DNA of 64,000 nucleotides from Raineyella sp. W15-4. Its GTDB lineage: Bacteria > Actinomycetota > Actinomycetes > Propionibacteriales > Propionibacteriaceae. The translations under genes were made by a program, and so were the position numbers. Numbering within the stretch: the first letter of the stretch is position 1; every line of letters begins with the position of its first letter. Location of the stretch: positions 1,798,001-1,862,000 of the forward strand of contig NZ_CP137079.1 of NCBI RefSeq assembly GCF_033170155.1. Direction: 5' to 3'. The notes under the pieces are model-generated. The model had not been told where the DNA came from and made no database searches. It saw only the letters and a list, made by a program, of their open reading frames with translations. Below, piece after piece: positions 50,529 through 60,336 of this stretch.

Positions 50529-52649
50529 ATGCGTGACGCCGCACACGGGCGGGTGGCCGATGGCCGGGCCCGGTTCCGGCTCGCCCTCCCCGAGGCATTC
50601 GCCAAGCTCGCCCCCCGCCGACAGTGGCACAATCCGGTGATCTTCCTGGTCTGGGTGGGTGCCGTGCTCCTCACGGCTCTCGCGGTCGCTCAGTCCTTCT
50701 CCCCGGTGGGCTCGGCCGCCTCCGTCCCTGCGATGTCCCCGCTGCTGACCTGGTCGATCGCGGTGTGGCTGTGGCTCACTGTGCTGTTCGCGGACATCGC
50801 CGAGGCGGTCGCCGAGAGCGGCGGCAGGGCCCGGACCGAGGCGCTGTGGGACAGCCGCACCGGGACGAGGGCGCACCTGCTGGACGCCTACCGGCCGAGC
50901 GAGGATCCCGGCGCCTTCCACACCTTCAACGCTCCGGTGCCGTCCTCCGAGCTCCGGGAGGGCGACGTCGTCGTGGTGAGCGCGGGCCAGCCGGTCCCCG
51001 CCGACGGGGACGTGGTCTGGGGCGTCGCCACCGTCGACGAGTCGGTGATCACCGGCGAATCCGCTCCGGTGGTACGGGAGGCGGGGAGCGGCCGCTCTTC
51101 CGTCATCGGCGGCACCCGGGTGCTGACCGATCGGATCGTCGTCCGGATCACCTCGCAGCCCGGCGAGACCTTCCTCGATCGGATGATCACCCTCGTCGAG
51201 GGGACCAACCGTCGGAAGACGCCGGACGAGATCGCCCTGGGCATCCTGCTCGCCGCGCTGTCCGTCGTGTTCGTTCTCGTCGTGCTCACCCTCGAGCCGC
51301 TCGTGTCGTTCGGGGGCGGCGGGGCGGTGAGCATCCCCGTCCTGGTGGCGCTGCTGGTCTGCCTGGCCCCGACCACGATCGGCGCGTTGCTGTCGGCGAT
51401 CGGGATCGCCGGGATGGACCGGCTGCTCAGCTGCAATGTCGTGGCCACGTCCGGGCGCGCGGTGGCGGCGGCCGGTGACGTGTCGACGCTGCTGTTGGAC
51501 AAGACGGGGACGATCACCGAGGGCAACCGCCGGGCGGTGGCCTTCCTTCCGCTGCCGGGCGTACGCGAGGAGCGACTGGTCCGCGCCGCAGCCCTGTCGT
51601 CGCTGGCCGACCCGACACCGGAGGGCCGCTCCATCGTCGCCCTCGCCGCCCGCCAGGGGATCGATGTCGGCAGCGACGCGCCCGGCGAGATCGTCCCGTT
51701 CACCGCCCGGACCCGGATGTCGGGCCTGGACCTGCCGGACGGCACCCGGATCCGCAAGGGGGCCGGGTCAGCCGTCACGGCCTGGCTCGGCCGGAACCTG
51801 GTGGCCCGGCCCGGCGACCTGCTGGCCGAGTTGGACCGGCACATCGAGGCCATCGCGCGGACGGGAGGCACCCCGCTGGTGGTCGCCTCGACGAGCCCCG
51901 CCGGGGAGGGGCATCTGCTGGGTGTCGTCCACCTCAAGGACATCGTCAAGGAGGGGTTGACCGAGCGGTTCGCCGAGCTGCGGGCGATGGGGATCCGTAC
52001 GGTGATGATCACCGGGGACAACCCACTGACCGCCGCGGCGATCGCTGCGGAGGCCGGCGTCGATGATGTCCTGGCCGAGGCGACGCCGGAGGACAAGCTC
52101 GCCCTCATTCGCCGCGAGCAGCAGGCCGGCCGTCTGGTCGCGATGACCGGCGACGGGATCAATGACGCGCCGGCGCTCGCCCAGGCCGATGTCGGGGTGG
52201 CGATGAACTCCGGCACGTCGGCCGCCAAGGAGGCCGGCAACATGGTCGACCTCGACTCCGACCCGACGAAACTGATCGACATCGTCCGGATCGCCAGGCA
52301 GCTGCTGATCACCCGCGGTGCCCTGACGACCTTCTCGATCGCCAACGACATCGCGAAGTACTTCGCGATCATCCCGGCGATCGTCATCGGCAGGTATCCG
52401 GGACTGGCGGTCCTCAACGTGATGGGTCTGCATTCGCCGGCCTCCGCGGTGCTGTCGGCGGTCATCTTCAACGCGACGGTCATCGTTGCCCTCATCCCGC
52501 TCGCGCTGCGCGGGGTGCGGTACCGGGCGACGTCGGCTGCGAGGATCCTTAGCCGCAACCTGCTGGTCTACGGGGCCGGCGGCATCGTCGCACCGTTCGT
52601 CGGGATCTGGCTGATCGACCAGGTCGTACGGCTCATCCCCGGCTTCTAG
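50529..52649 (+). CDS. kdpB: Potassium-transporting ATPase subunit B, orphan
   Basis: The 706-residue P-type ATPase is complete: phosphorylation site [17 protein letters not shown], the TGES loop ([10 protein letters not shown]), the hinge [24 protein letters not shown] and KdpB-specific [19 protein letters not shown]. KdpB works only with KdpA (the K+ channel subunit) and KdpC. Neither is found on either side: upstream is a featureless 263-bp gap after the amidase, downstream an FAH fragment. So either the partners are elsewhere or this gene is a remnant of a lost kdp operon. ATG 50529 has GGAG upstream. Overlaps the FAH remnant by 17 bp. Confidence 0.92.
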   Translation: MRDAAHGRVADGRARFRLALPEAFAKLAPRRQWHNPVIFLVWVGAVLLTALAVAQSFSPVGSAASVPAMSPLLTWSIAVWLWLTVLFADIAEAVAESGGRARTEALWDSRTGTRAHLLDAYRPSEDPGAFHTFNAPVPSSELREGDVVVVSAGQPVPADGDVVWGVATVDESVITGESAPVVREAGSGRSSVIGGTRVLTDRIVVRITSQPGETFLDRMITLVEGTNRRKTPDEIALGILLAALSVVFVLVVLTLEPLVSFGGGGAVSIPVLVALLVCLAPTTIGALLSAIGIAGMDRLLSCNVVATSGRAVAAAGDVSTLLLDKTGTITEGNRRAVAFLPLPGVREERLVRAAALSSLADPTPEGRSIVALAARQGIDVGSDAPGEIVPFTARTRMSGLDLPDGTRIRKGAGSAVTAWLGRNLVARPGDLLAELDRHIEAIARTGGTPLVVASTSPAGEGHLLGVVHLKDIVKEGLTERFAELRAMGIRTVMITGDNPLTAAAIAAEAGVDDVLAEATPEDKLALIRREQQAGRLVAMTGDGINDAPALAQADVGVAMNSGTSAAKEAGNMVDLDSDPTKLIDIVRIARQLLITRGALTTFSIANDIAKYFAIIPAIVIGRYPGLAVLNVMGLHSPASAVLSAVIFNATVIVALIPLALRGVRYRATSAARILSRNLLVYGAGGIVAPFVGIWLIDQVVRLIPGF

Positions 52650-52956
52650 GCTCCGGGTGCTCCGCCACGCTCTCCTCGACCACCGGGTTGACCAGGACAC
52701 CGAGATCCTCGACGGAGACCGCGACACGGTGGCCGGGCAGGATCGGCAGCGAGATGGCCGGGGCCCCGATCAGTACCACGTCGCCCGGCGCGAGGGTGAG
52801 ATAGCCGGTCAGGTAGACCAGCAGTTCCCGGGCGGTCCAGGCGAGGTCGGCAGAGCTGGACTCGACCTGGGAGCCGTGCTCGACCCGGGTCGCCAGGTCG
52901 TGGCCCTCGCCGTCCAGGACCGGACCGAGATCGGTCTCGATCCGCGGCCCCAGCGG
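52633..52956 (-). pseudogene. FAH-family protein, C-terminal fragment
   Basis: Minus-strand frame of about 107 codons with no start: it begins LGPRIETDLGPVLDGEG, passes SSADLAWTARELLVYLTGY and ends GDVVLIGAPAISLPIL, VSVEDLGVLVNPVVEE. This is the C-terminal part of the fumarylacetoacetate hydrolase / 2-hydroxyheptadienedioate isomerase family. The N-terminal half is replaced at about 52956 by a 6-phosphogluconate dehydrogenase piece in the other orientation. FAH enzymes hydrolyse meta-cleavage products, so it may have belonged with a catabolic pathway. Confidence 0.78.
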
Positions 52957-53392
52957 GGGCGAACCCGTCGTCGCCTACTCCCAGGGCTTCGACCAGATCG
53001 CCGCTGCCAGTGCGGAGTACGGCTGGGACATCGACCGTGGCGCCTGCGCCCGGATCTGGCGGGGTGGTTGCATCATCCGGACCCGCCGGAAGATGGCCGA
53101 CGGGATCCCGCTCGCCGACGAGGACCGCTGGCCCTGGCCGGAGCGGCTGGCCGGATGGATGACCGCCCATGCCGACACCGGCAGTGTGGTGTCCTGCTCG
53201 GCGCTGCGGCACAGCTATCGGGAGGAGCTGTGCCACCGCCTGCGGTCCCGCACCGACCACTTCATGCCGGCCAGCCTGCTGGATTCCCAGCTGAGCACCC
53301 TGGAACCGCTGGCTCCCGGTGAGGGCATCACGGTCGACGGGACGCTCCCGGTGGAGCAGATCGTCGAGGCGATCCTCGCCGGCCTGTCCTGA
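52957..53392 (+). pseudogene. Chimeric remnant: gnd internal piece fused in frame to gntK C-terminus
   Basis: One plus frame reads GEPVVAYSQGFDQIAAASAEY and then YGWDIDRGACARIWRGGCII, a piece of decarboxylating 6-phosphogluconate dehydrogenase. It changes within a few codons to KMADGIPLADEDRWPWPERL, VVSCSALRHSYREELC and DHFMPASLLDSQLSTLEPL, the C-terminal two thirds of gluconokinase (P-loop missing). No proper start exists; ATG 53093 begins inside gntK. A deletion between neighbouring gnd and gntK would give this. Non-functional for either enzyme. Confidence 0.82.
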
Positions 53393-53574
53393 GCCTGGGA
53401 TGGCGCTGGACGGGGCTGCCGGCAGCCGATCGGCCGACACCGGGGTCCCGGCGTGACACTCGCGACGATATGCTCCTGCCGTCGTCGTACGGCCATGCCC
53501 TTGCCGATCGTGTGGCCGAGGCGCGAGACCTCGGGCGTACGTGCTGATCGGAATGAGGACCGGAGCGGAGAGCC

Positions 53575-54696
53575 GTGGACGATGAAGCGCTGACAGGCCG
53601 TTCCGACAACCGGGAAACACCTCCGGCGAGTGGCGGTTCGGGTGCGGCATCCGGTCGTCACCGTCGGCGCCCCGGGCGGGTGCCGACGCGTTCGTTTCGC
53701 CGTCGCGCGGTGGTGATCATGGGCGTGATCGCCACCATGGTTGCTGTGGCTGTGCTCACGTACGGGGTCTCGGTCCAACCCGGCGCCGCGATCGTCAAGC
53801 TGGCCTTCGAGGCCGGAGCAGAGCCACCGCCCGCCCCGGGCAGCATGGTCGCCGTGCGCGACGCCACGGTGACGGTGGGAGTTCCGGTAGCCGTCAGCGG
53901 CGCGCCGACCGCAGCGCTCGACATCTACCGACCGGCCCAGCCGACGTCATCACCCCTGCCGGTCGTTCTCTGGGTCCACGGCGGTGGGTTCATCGCGAAC
54001 TCCTCGTGGATGGTCAGCGACTATGCTGCCCGGCTCGCGGCGTCGGGGTACGTAGTGGCGAGCCTGGACTACTCTCTTGCACCGCGGAGTCGCTACCCCA
54101 CCCCGGTCCGCCAGGCAGACGCAGCATTCGCCTTTTTGAGGGACCACGCCGCGGAATATGGCGGTGACTCCGCGGCATTCTTCCTCGGCGGTGACTCCGC
54201 GGGGGCTCAGATCGCCAGTGAGACCGCCGTTGTGGAGACCGACCCCGCGTTCGCCTCCCGGGTGGGGATCACCCCGTCCTTGGCTGCTGGCCAGCTGCGG
54301 GGCGTGGTGCTCTTCTGCGGCCTGTACGACATGCGCACGGTCGGGCAAACGGGATTCCCGGCGCTGCGAACGTTCCTCTGGTCCTACACCGGGCGCCGGG
54401 ACTACCTCCGCTATGACCGGATCGAGGAACTGTCCACCACCGGTACTGCGTCCGCAGCCTATCCGGCGACGTTCATCGCGGTTGGCGATGCTGATCCCTT
54501 CGAGCCCCAGGCCATCGAACTCACCAGCGCGTTGCGGGACCGCGGGGTGGATGTAACCACCGAGTTCTGGACCGGCTCCGGTCGAGACCTGCCGCATGAG
54601 TATCAGTTCGATGTCGACGCCGATGCCGGGCGGACCACCTTCGCCCACACCCTGGACTTCCTCGCCCGACACCGCGGCGAGACGGGAGGTCGATGA
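53575..54696 (+). CDS. Membrane-anchored HSL-type esterase
   Basis: The 373-residue protein has an N-terminal basic tail then one helix (VVIMGVIATMVAVAVLTYGV, about residues 45-64) and an extracytoplasmic alpha/beta hydrolase of the hormone-sensitive lipase group: HGGG motif in VLWVHGGGFI, nucleophile elbow GGDSAGAQ, acid in GDADPFEP and His in LPHEYQF. It probably hydrolyses short-chain esters at the outer face. GTG 53575 has GGAG upstream. Its stop overlaps the start of a 42-residue membrane peptide gene. Confidence 0.87.
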   Translation: MDDEALTGRSDNRETPPASGGSGAASGRHRRRPGRVPTRSFRRRAVVIMGVIATMVAVAVLTYGVSVQPGAAIVKLAFEAGAEPPPAPGSMVAVRDATVTVGVPVAVSGAPTAALDIYRPAQPTSSPLPVVLWVHGGGFIANSSWMVSDYAARLAASGYVVASLDYSLAPRSRYPTPVRQADAAFAFLRDHAAEYGGDSAAFFLGGDSAGAQIASETAVVETDPAFASRVGITPSLAAGQLRGVVLFCGLYDMRTVGQTGFPALRTFLWSYTGRRDYLRYDRIEELSTTGTASAAYPATFIAVGDADPFEPQAIELTSALRDRGVDVTTEFWTGSGRDLPHEYQFDVDADAGRTTFAHTLDFLARHRGETGGR

Positions 54697-54821
54697 TGGC
54701 GGAACCGGATGGACTGCGACCGTCCCGGACCCGGGCGGTCCTGGTCTCCCTGCTACTGGGGTTGACGACGCTGGCCGGCGCGTTCGTCATCTACGTCCTT
54801 CTTGTCGCCGTGGGTCGGTGA
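54693..54821 (+). CDS. Small 42-residue membrane protein coupled to the esterase
   Basis: The frame starts at ATG 54693 (or 54696), overlapping the esterase stop by ATGA, and encodes a short charged N-terminus (EPDGLRPSRTR) and a single hydrophobic helix (AVLVSLLLGLTTLAGAFVIY and on) ending VGR. The GAGGT before the start and the overlap make translation likely. Perhaps a small accessory subunit of the esterase; no family recognised. Confidence 0.6.
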   Translation: MMAEPDGLRPSRTRAVLVSLLLGLTTLAGAFVIYVLLVAVGR

Positions 54822-54875
54822 GCTGGCGCGAACAGAAGCGCTACCGGACCCAGTCACACCACTCACCCCGGGCGC

Positions 54876-55799
54876 TCAGACCAGCAGGTCCAGCAGCCAG
54901 TGCACCCGCCGGGCGGACGCCCCGGCCGCGACCACCCGCTGGGTCAGTCCCCGGTCGCTGGTGACGACCGTGACGGCTCGTCCCGCGGCGACGAGCCGTT
55001 CGGTCTCGGCCACGATCGCGTCGTCTCCCGACCCCGGCGCCCGGATGATCCCCACCGTCGCCGACGTGACACTGTCCCCGGCGTCCTCGTCGGACACGGC
55101 GCGGGCCGCCGCCTCGACCACTACCCGGTACCCGGGGAACCACCGGTCCTCGGACAGCCCCAGTGCGCCGGCCGGCAGGCCGCGTGCCGCCAGAGCGGCC
55201 ACCCGCCCGAGCAATCGCCGGGCGGCCGCGACGCGGTCGCGCCACCACCCGTCCGGCGCGGCGCCGATGACGTTCGCGGCGTCGACCACGATCACCGGTC
55301 GGTGCTCGAGCAGCCCACGAAGCCGCGGCCAGGACGCGGCGAAACCGGGATGCAGCGGGTAACCTGCCACCTCTGCCGCCGGCACCCAGGCCAGCTCCAG
55401 ACTCTCCCGGTCACTGATCACCGGCTCGAACGGCACCACGACGTCACCGACCAGGGTGGTGTAGCTCCACACGCCCAGGTCGACGACGCTGAGGAACCGC
55501 GGCGTGACCGCTCGTTCGGGGAGCCCGGCCTCCTCGCGCGCCTCGCGCCGGGCCGCGTCCACGGCGGACTCCCCCTCGTGCCGCGCGCCGCCCGGCAAGG
55601 CCCAGGTGCCGCCGTGGTCGCTCCACTCCACCCGGTGCTGCAGCAACACGCCGCGGGCGGGATCGAGGGCCAGTAGCCCCGCGGCGCCGAAACGCCCCCA
55701 GTATCGCTCCCCCGTCGGCGCTACCACCCAGGCGTCGCCGGGGTCCCGCGGACCGAACGGCCGGCGCGGCTCTCCGGGGAGCGGCGGGAGGATCGTCAC
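54876..55799 (-). CDS. NUDIX hydrolase fused to a NYN/PIN-like domain
   Basis: The 307-residue protein has two parts. Residues about 25-150 are a NUDIX hydrolase: the box GGARHEGESAVDAARREARE continues EEAGL. Residues about 168-307 have a NYN/PIN nuclease look: VIVVDAANVIGAA, then the acidic GSGDDAIVAE and VTSDRGLTQRV. NUDIX enzymes cleave nucleoside diphosphate derivatives; NYN domains are metal-dependent RNases. The fusion could join nucleotide or cap removal to RNA cleavage. Monocistronic on the minus strand, convergent with the small membrane gene. Confidence 0.8.
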   Translation of the reverse strand: MTILPPLPGEPRRPFGPRDPGDAWVVAPTGERYWGRFGAAGLLALDPARGVLLQHRVEWSDHGGTWALPGGARHEGESAVDAARREAREEAGLPERAVTPRFLSVVDLGVWSYTTLVGDVVVPFEPVISDRESLELAWVPAAEVAGYPLHPGFAASWPRLRGLLEHRPVIVVDAANVIGAAPDGWWRDRVAAARRLLGRVAALAARGLPAGALGLSEDRWFPGYRVVVEAAARAVSDEDAGDSVTSATVGIIRAPGSGDDAIVAETERLVAAGRAVTVVTSDRGLTQRVVAAGASARRVHWLLDLLV

Positions 55800-55825
55800 G
55801 GCTCCACCCTGTCACAGCCTGGAGG

Positions 55826-56626
55826 TCAGTGGGACCAGGCCCGGCGACGGAGGCGTTGCATCGCCAACCCGACCAGTGCCACCGCGACGGCGACGGCGAG
55901 CGCGATCAGGGTGTGCGGGTCCTGGATCAGCGTCCGGACGAACGTCTGCGCCGCTATCCGGGCGAGTTCGGCGGGGTAGCGCAGATAGACGCGGTAGCCG
56001 GCCGCCGTCTGGATGCCCGAGAACGCCGCCGGGACGATCCAGAGGACGGCCAGGCTGCCCAGTGCGGCGGTGGCCCGGGTCCTGGTGGCGACACCACTCC
56101 AGGCGATCGACGCGCCCACGATCAGGCCCGACACCGCGGTGGGCAGCCACGGCCAGTGCCGCAGATCGAGAGGCGCGTCGACCGGCGGGAGCGGGAGGGC
56201 GACGTCGAGCAGCCACCATCTCAGGGCGACCGCTGCCAGGCTCAGCCCGACGACGGCGGCTGGTGCCGGGCCGACGGCGATCAGTTGCAGCACCACCACC
56301 CCGGCGAGGTCAGCGGCGATGATCACCGCCAGCATCAGCACCAGGTAAAGCCAGGAGAGCCGGTTGTGCTGCAACCCGAGCGCCACCACCACGACGGTCT
56401 GCACCATCGCGACTGTGTACACGGCAGCCGTGCCGCCCGTCGCGGCAGCCGCCGTAGACCGCCGCCCTCCGCCCACGAGTCGCACCAGCACGCCGGCGAG
56501 GGCGTATCCGGTGACGATGAGTCCCCACAGCAGGGTGATCGCGTACTGGCTGAACGGCAACAGGGCGATCGGCATCCGGCCGGGCAGCGTCGAACCGGCC
56601 CACAGGTTCTGCAGCGGCAGCCGCAT
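55826..56626 (-). CDS. Polytopic membrane protein, start region possibly frameshifted
   Basis: The protein has about seven membrane helices (YAITLLWGLIVTGYALAGV; AAVYTVAMVQTVVVVALGL; LMLAVIIAADLAGVVVLQLI) and a basic C-terminus; the family is unknown. ATG 56626 is the first normal start in frame. Upstream, the same frame stays open for 50 codons, reading as one more helix (TLWWYAFGAVAAIVGLSPWL), but has no start codon. ATG AAA at 56774 would reach it only if one A were removed. So the true protein is probably longer, and the sequence may hold a 1-base insertion. Confidence 0.65.
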   Translation of the reverse strand: MRLPLQNLWAGSTLPGRMPIALLPFSQYAITLLWGLIVTGYALAGVLVRLVGGGRRSTAAAATGGTAAVYTVAMVQTVVVVALGLQHNRLSWLYLVLMLAVIIAADLAGVVVLQLIAVGPAPAAVVGLSLAAVALRWWLLDVALPLPPVDAPLDLRHWPWLPTAVSGLIVGASIAWSGVATRTRATAALGSLAVLWIVPAAFSGIQTAAGYRVYLRYPAELARIAAQTFVRTLIQDPHTLIALAVAVAVALVGLAMQRLRRRAWSH

Positions 56627-56795
56627 GCCGGTGAGGAGCCAGGGTGACAGGCCGACGATCGCGGCGACCGCGCCGAACGCGTACCACCACAGGGTGCTGA
56701 CGGCGGCGTCCTCGAGTGACGGGGCAGCGGCGTGGGCAGGCTCCGGATCGGTCGGCGCTCCCTCACCCTTTCATGCTCACGCCGCCCCGCTGCCG

Positions 56796-58187
<1,392 letters not shown>

Positions 58188-58272
58188 GGCCCCACCCTAG
58201 CGACGGCATCCGGAACGCGACAGCACCCTGCTGTATCACCCATCTCCTGGGACGGAGCGGTGTCCAAGCACA

Positions 58273-58316
58273 CTCCCCGTCTGCCCGGTGATCAGCGCGA
58301 CCGGGCAGACGGGGAG
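58273..58316 (-). terminator. Strong terminator hairpin of the transaldolase gene
   Basis: CTCCCCGTCTGCCCGG (58273-58288) and CCGGGCAGACGGGGAG (58301-58316) form a perfect 16-bp stem with a 12-nt loop, 24 bp after the transaldolase stop on the minus strand. No T-run follows. Confidence 0.88.
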
Positions 58317-58340
58317 AAGAGGGCAGGAGCCGGTCCGGGA

Positions 58341-59435
58341 TCAGGGGGCCGGGATCAGGATGTCGCGCACCAGGGCGTCCAGGTCGGCGTCGGCCGTCAG
58401 GAACTGGCGCAGGGTGCGTCGGGTGGGGCCGAACTCGTCGAACTCGACCGGGGTCATCCCGTCGGCCTCGTAGGCGCGGACGAAGTCGGGGATCCGGCGC
58501 AGCTGCTCCAGGTAGTGCTCGCTGACCGGGACGTCCATCCGCGGGGTGACCTGGTAGTCGGAGGCGTTGATCAGTGCCTGCCACTTGAACGGCGGGGAGA
58601 CCACGACGTCACCGCCGACGAACTCCGCCCACTGCAGCACGTTGCGGAAGGCCGCCGACAGCAGCCGGGCCCGCAGGCCGCGCTCCTGGAAGATCTGGTA
58701 AGCGTGCTTGAAGGCGGCCACACCGGCCCACTCCAGGGCAGCCGGATCGAGGAAGATCTTGTCGCGGGAGACGACGTGCTTGAGCCAGTCGTCCAGGCGT
58801 CCGCACATGATGGTGACGACCGGCCCCATGGTGGCGGTGTCGAGGCCCTCGGTCTCGCGGCGCTTGAGGGCCCGCTCGATCGCCTCACCGGCGGTCACCG
58901 CCTGCGGGACGGAGAAGGAGACGGTCACGTTGACCGAGACGCCGCGGTAAGTGGCCTCCTCGATGGCCTTGATGCCGACGTCGGTGGCCGGGATCTTCAC
59001 CACGATGTTGGGCGCCAGCTCGCTGAACTCGACGGCCTGGGCGACGATCGCGTCGGCGTCGCGGTGCAGCCGCGGGTCGGTCTGCACCGACAGGCGGCCG
59101 TTGCGCCCGTTGTGCGCATGGAAGATCGGTTCCAGCAGTTGGGCGGCCTCGACCGACATGTCCTTGACCGCCTGCCAGCCGATCTGCGACTCACCCCAGG
59201 TCGGGTGGGCGGCCGCGATCTCGCGGATCCGGTCGGTCCACACCTCCGGGTGCTTGGAGATCGTCGTGTAGGCGATCACCGGGTTGCAGGTGGCGCCCAC
59301 GCCGCCGAAGGCGATGGACTGACGCAACTCCTCCAGATCGGAGGAGTCGTTCCACAGGGCGGTGGGGGTGGTCTGGGCAGCCTCCAAAAGGGGACCGGCT
59401 ACGAGTGCCGTCTCGAGGTACGCCGTGTCATTCAT
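58341..59435 (-). CDS. tal: Transaldolase family protein
   Basis: The 364-residue TIM-barrel aldolase has the Schiff-base Lys in NIVVKIPATDVG, followed by VSVNVTVSFSVPQA. Its length matches actinobacterial Tal of the pentose phosphate pathway. Near the N-terminus is GVGATCNPVIAYTTI, the usual tal motif with CNP for the more common TSNP. It moves a dihydroxyacetone unit between sugar phosphates. A good sigma-70-like promoter lies upstream (59499-59528). The gnd and gntK genes of the same pathway are fragments 5 kb away. Confidence 0.88.
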   Translation of the reverse strand: MNDTAYLETALVAGPLLEAAQTTPTALWNDSSDLEELRQSIAFGGVGATCNPVIAYTTISKHPEVWTDRIREIAAAHPTWGESQIGWQAVKDMSVEAAQLLEPIFHAHNGRNGRLSVQTDPRLHRDADAIVAQAVEFSELAPNIVVKIPATDVGIKAIEEATYRGVSVNVTVSFSVPQAVTAGEAIERALKRRETEGLDTATMGPVVTIMCGRLDDWLKHVVSRDKIFLDPAALEWAGVAAFKHAYQIFQERGLRARLLSAAFRNVLQWAEFVGGDVVVSPPFKWQALINASDYQVTPRMDVPVSEHYLEQLRRIPDFVRAYEADGMTPVEFDEFGPTRRTLRQFLTADADLDALVRDILIPAP

Positions 59436-59498
59436 GGACTCAAGCTCCTGGTCGGTGGCGTGGGGGCGCCGATGCCGCCCAGCTGATGGCCACGAGAC

Positions 59499-59528
59499 AA
59501 TCTAAACGTCATGACAGGACGAAGTCAA
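59499..59528 (-). promoter_or_regulatory. Promoter of the transaldolase gene
   Basis: On the minus strand TTGACT (59528-59523) and TAGATT (59504-59499) are spaced 18 bp, in an A/T-rich patch about 65 bp before the transaldolase start. TGTATGTACA, a small perfect inverted repeat, lies just upstream (around 59533-59542) and may be an operator. Confidence 0.55.
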
Positions 59529-59551
59529 GCAAATGTACATACAAATACGGA

Positions 59552-60304
59552 TCACTGGGTCAGTTGCGCGACCGGATGCAGCGGCACCCCGGCGCCGATG
59601 ATCGCCCGGAGCGGCTGCACCGCGTCCGGCGCGCAACTGAGCAGCACGCAACTCGACGGTCCGCCCGAGTCGGTCCGGGAGACCGGTGCGTCCGCCGTCC
59701 ACACGGCAGTCAGACCGGCGGGTCCGGCGAGCTGGGGCACCTCCCAGGCGAGCCCCCGTGACCCCACCGGGACCGCGTCGTGCACGAGTCCGGAGGCGAG
59801 GAGGGCGCGGACCGAGGTCACCGGGACGAGGCCCGGACGACCGATGACGAGGTGGTCCCGCGGGGCCGACAGCGGCGTCCCGGCGCACAGCACGAGGTCG
59901 CCGGCCAGCGACCGGCCCCGCGGTTCCCGGCCCTTCGGCAGGCGCCCGATGACGGTGACGGCGACACCGGTGGAGCGGGTGACGACGTTCTCCTCGGTGC
60001 TGCCCGTCACCGCTTCCGCCGGTACCCCGGCCTCCGCGGCCAGCCGGCGGATCTCCGCGATCATCGGCTCGCCGGTCGGATCTCGCTCCACACAGAGGTC
60101 GTTGACGACCGCGATCGGTTCGGCGCCGACACACAGGATCTCGAGCAGCGGGACCCGCAGGGCGAAGTGGGCGACCGTGACGGCGTCCGCCGGCACGGTG
60201 TCGGCCGGCTTCGGGCCGATCCCACCGACACAGTCGGTGGCGACCACGAGACCGCCGCCGAGCACCAGCAGGTCGCGGAACGGTCGGACAGTCGGTCCGG
60301 ACAT
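59552..60304 (-). CDS. cblS: PurM/AIR-synthetase-like kinase, probable alpha-ribazole kinase
   Basis: The 250-residue protein has the PurM-type N-terminal metal/ATP motif VVATDCVGGIGPKPADTV, followed by VAHFALRVPLLEILCVGAEP and a Gly-rich NVVTRSTGVAVTVIGRLPKG core. It resembles CblS, the alpha-ribazole kinase of Gram-positive cobamide salvage, by these motifs and by linkage to an ECF transporter whose S component looks like CblT. It would phosphorylate imported alpha-ribazole so CobS can use it. It is last in the four-gene minus-strand operon, 32 bp after ecfT. The identity is inferred from motif and context only. Confidence 0.65.
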   Translation of the reverse strand: MSGPTVRPFRDLLVLGGGLVVATDCVGGIGPKPADTVPADAVTVAHFALRVPLLEILCVGAEPIAVVNDLCVERDPTGEPMIAEIRRLAAEAGVPAEAVTGSTEENVVTRSTGVAVTVIGRLPKGREPRGRSLAGDLVLCAGTPLSAPRDHLVIGRPGLVPVTSVRALLASGLVHDAVPVGSRGLAWEVPQLAGPAGLTAVWTADAPVSRTDSGGPSSCVLLSCAPDAVQPLRAIIGAGVPLHPVAQLTQ

Positions 60305-60336
60305 CGGCCCCGGCACGCCGGGATGCGGACCCGATC

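Noticed and set aside
52671-53322. Open plus-strand frame over the FAH/gnd region as a new gene
   Set aside because: Its translation is Arg/Gly/Pro-rich shadow; the FAH and gnd/gntK similarities are in other frames.
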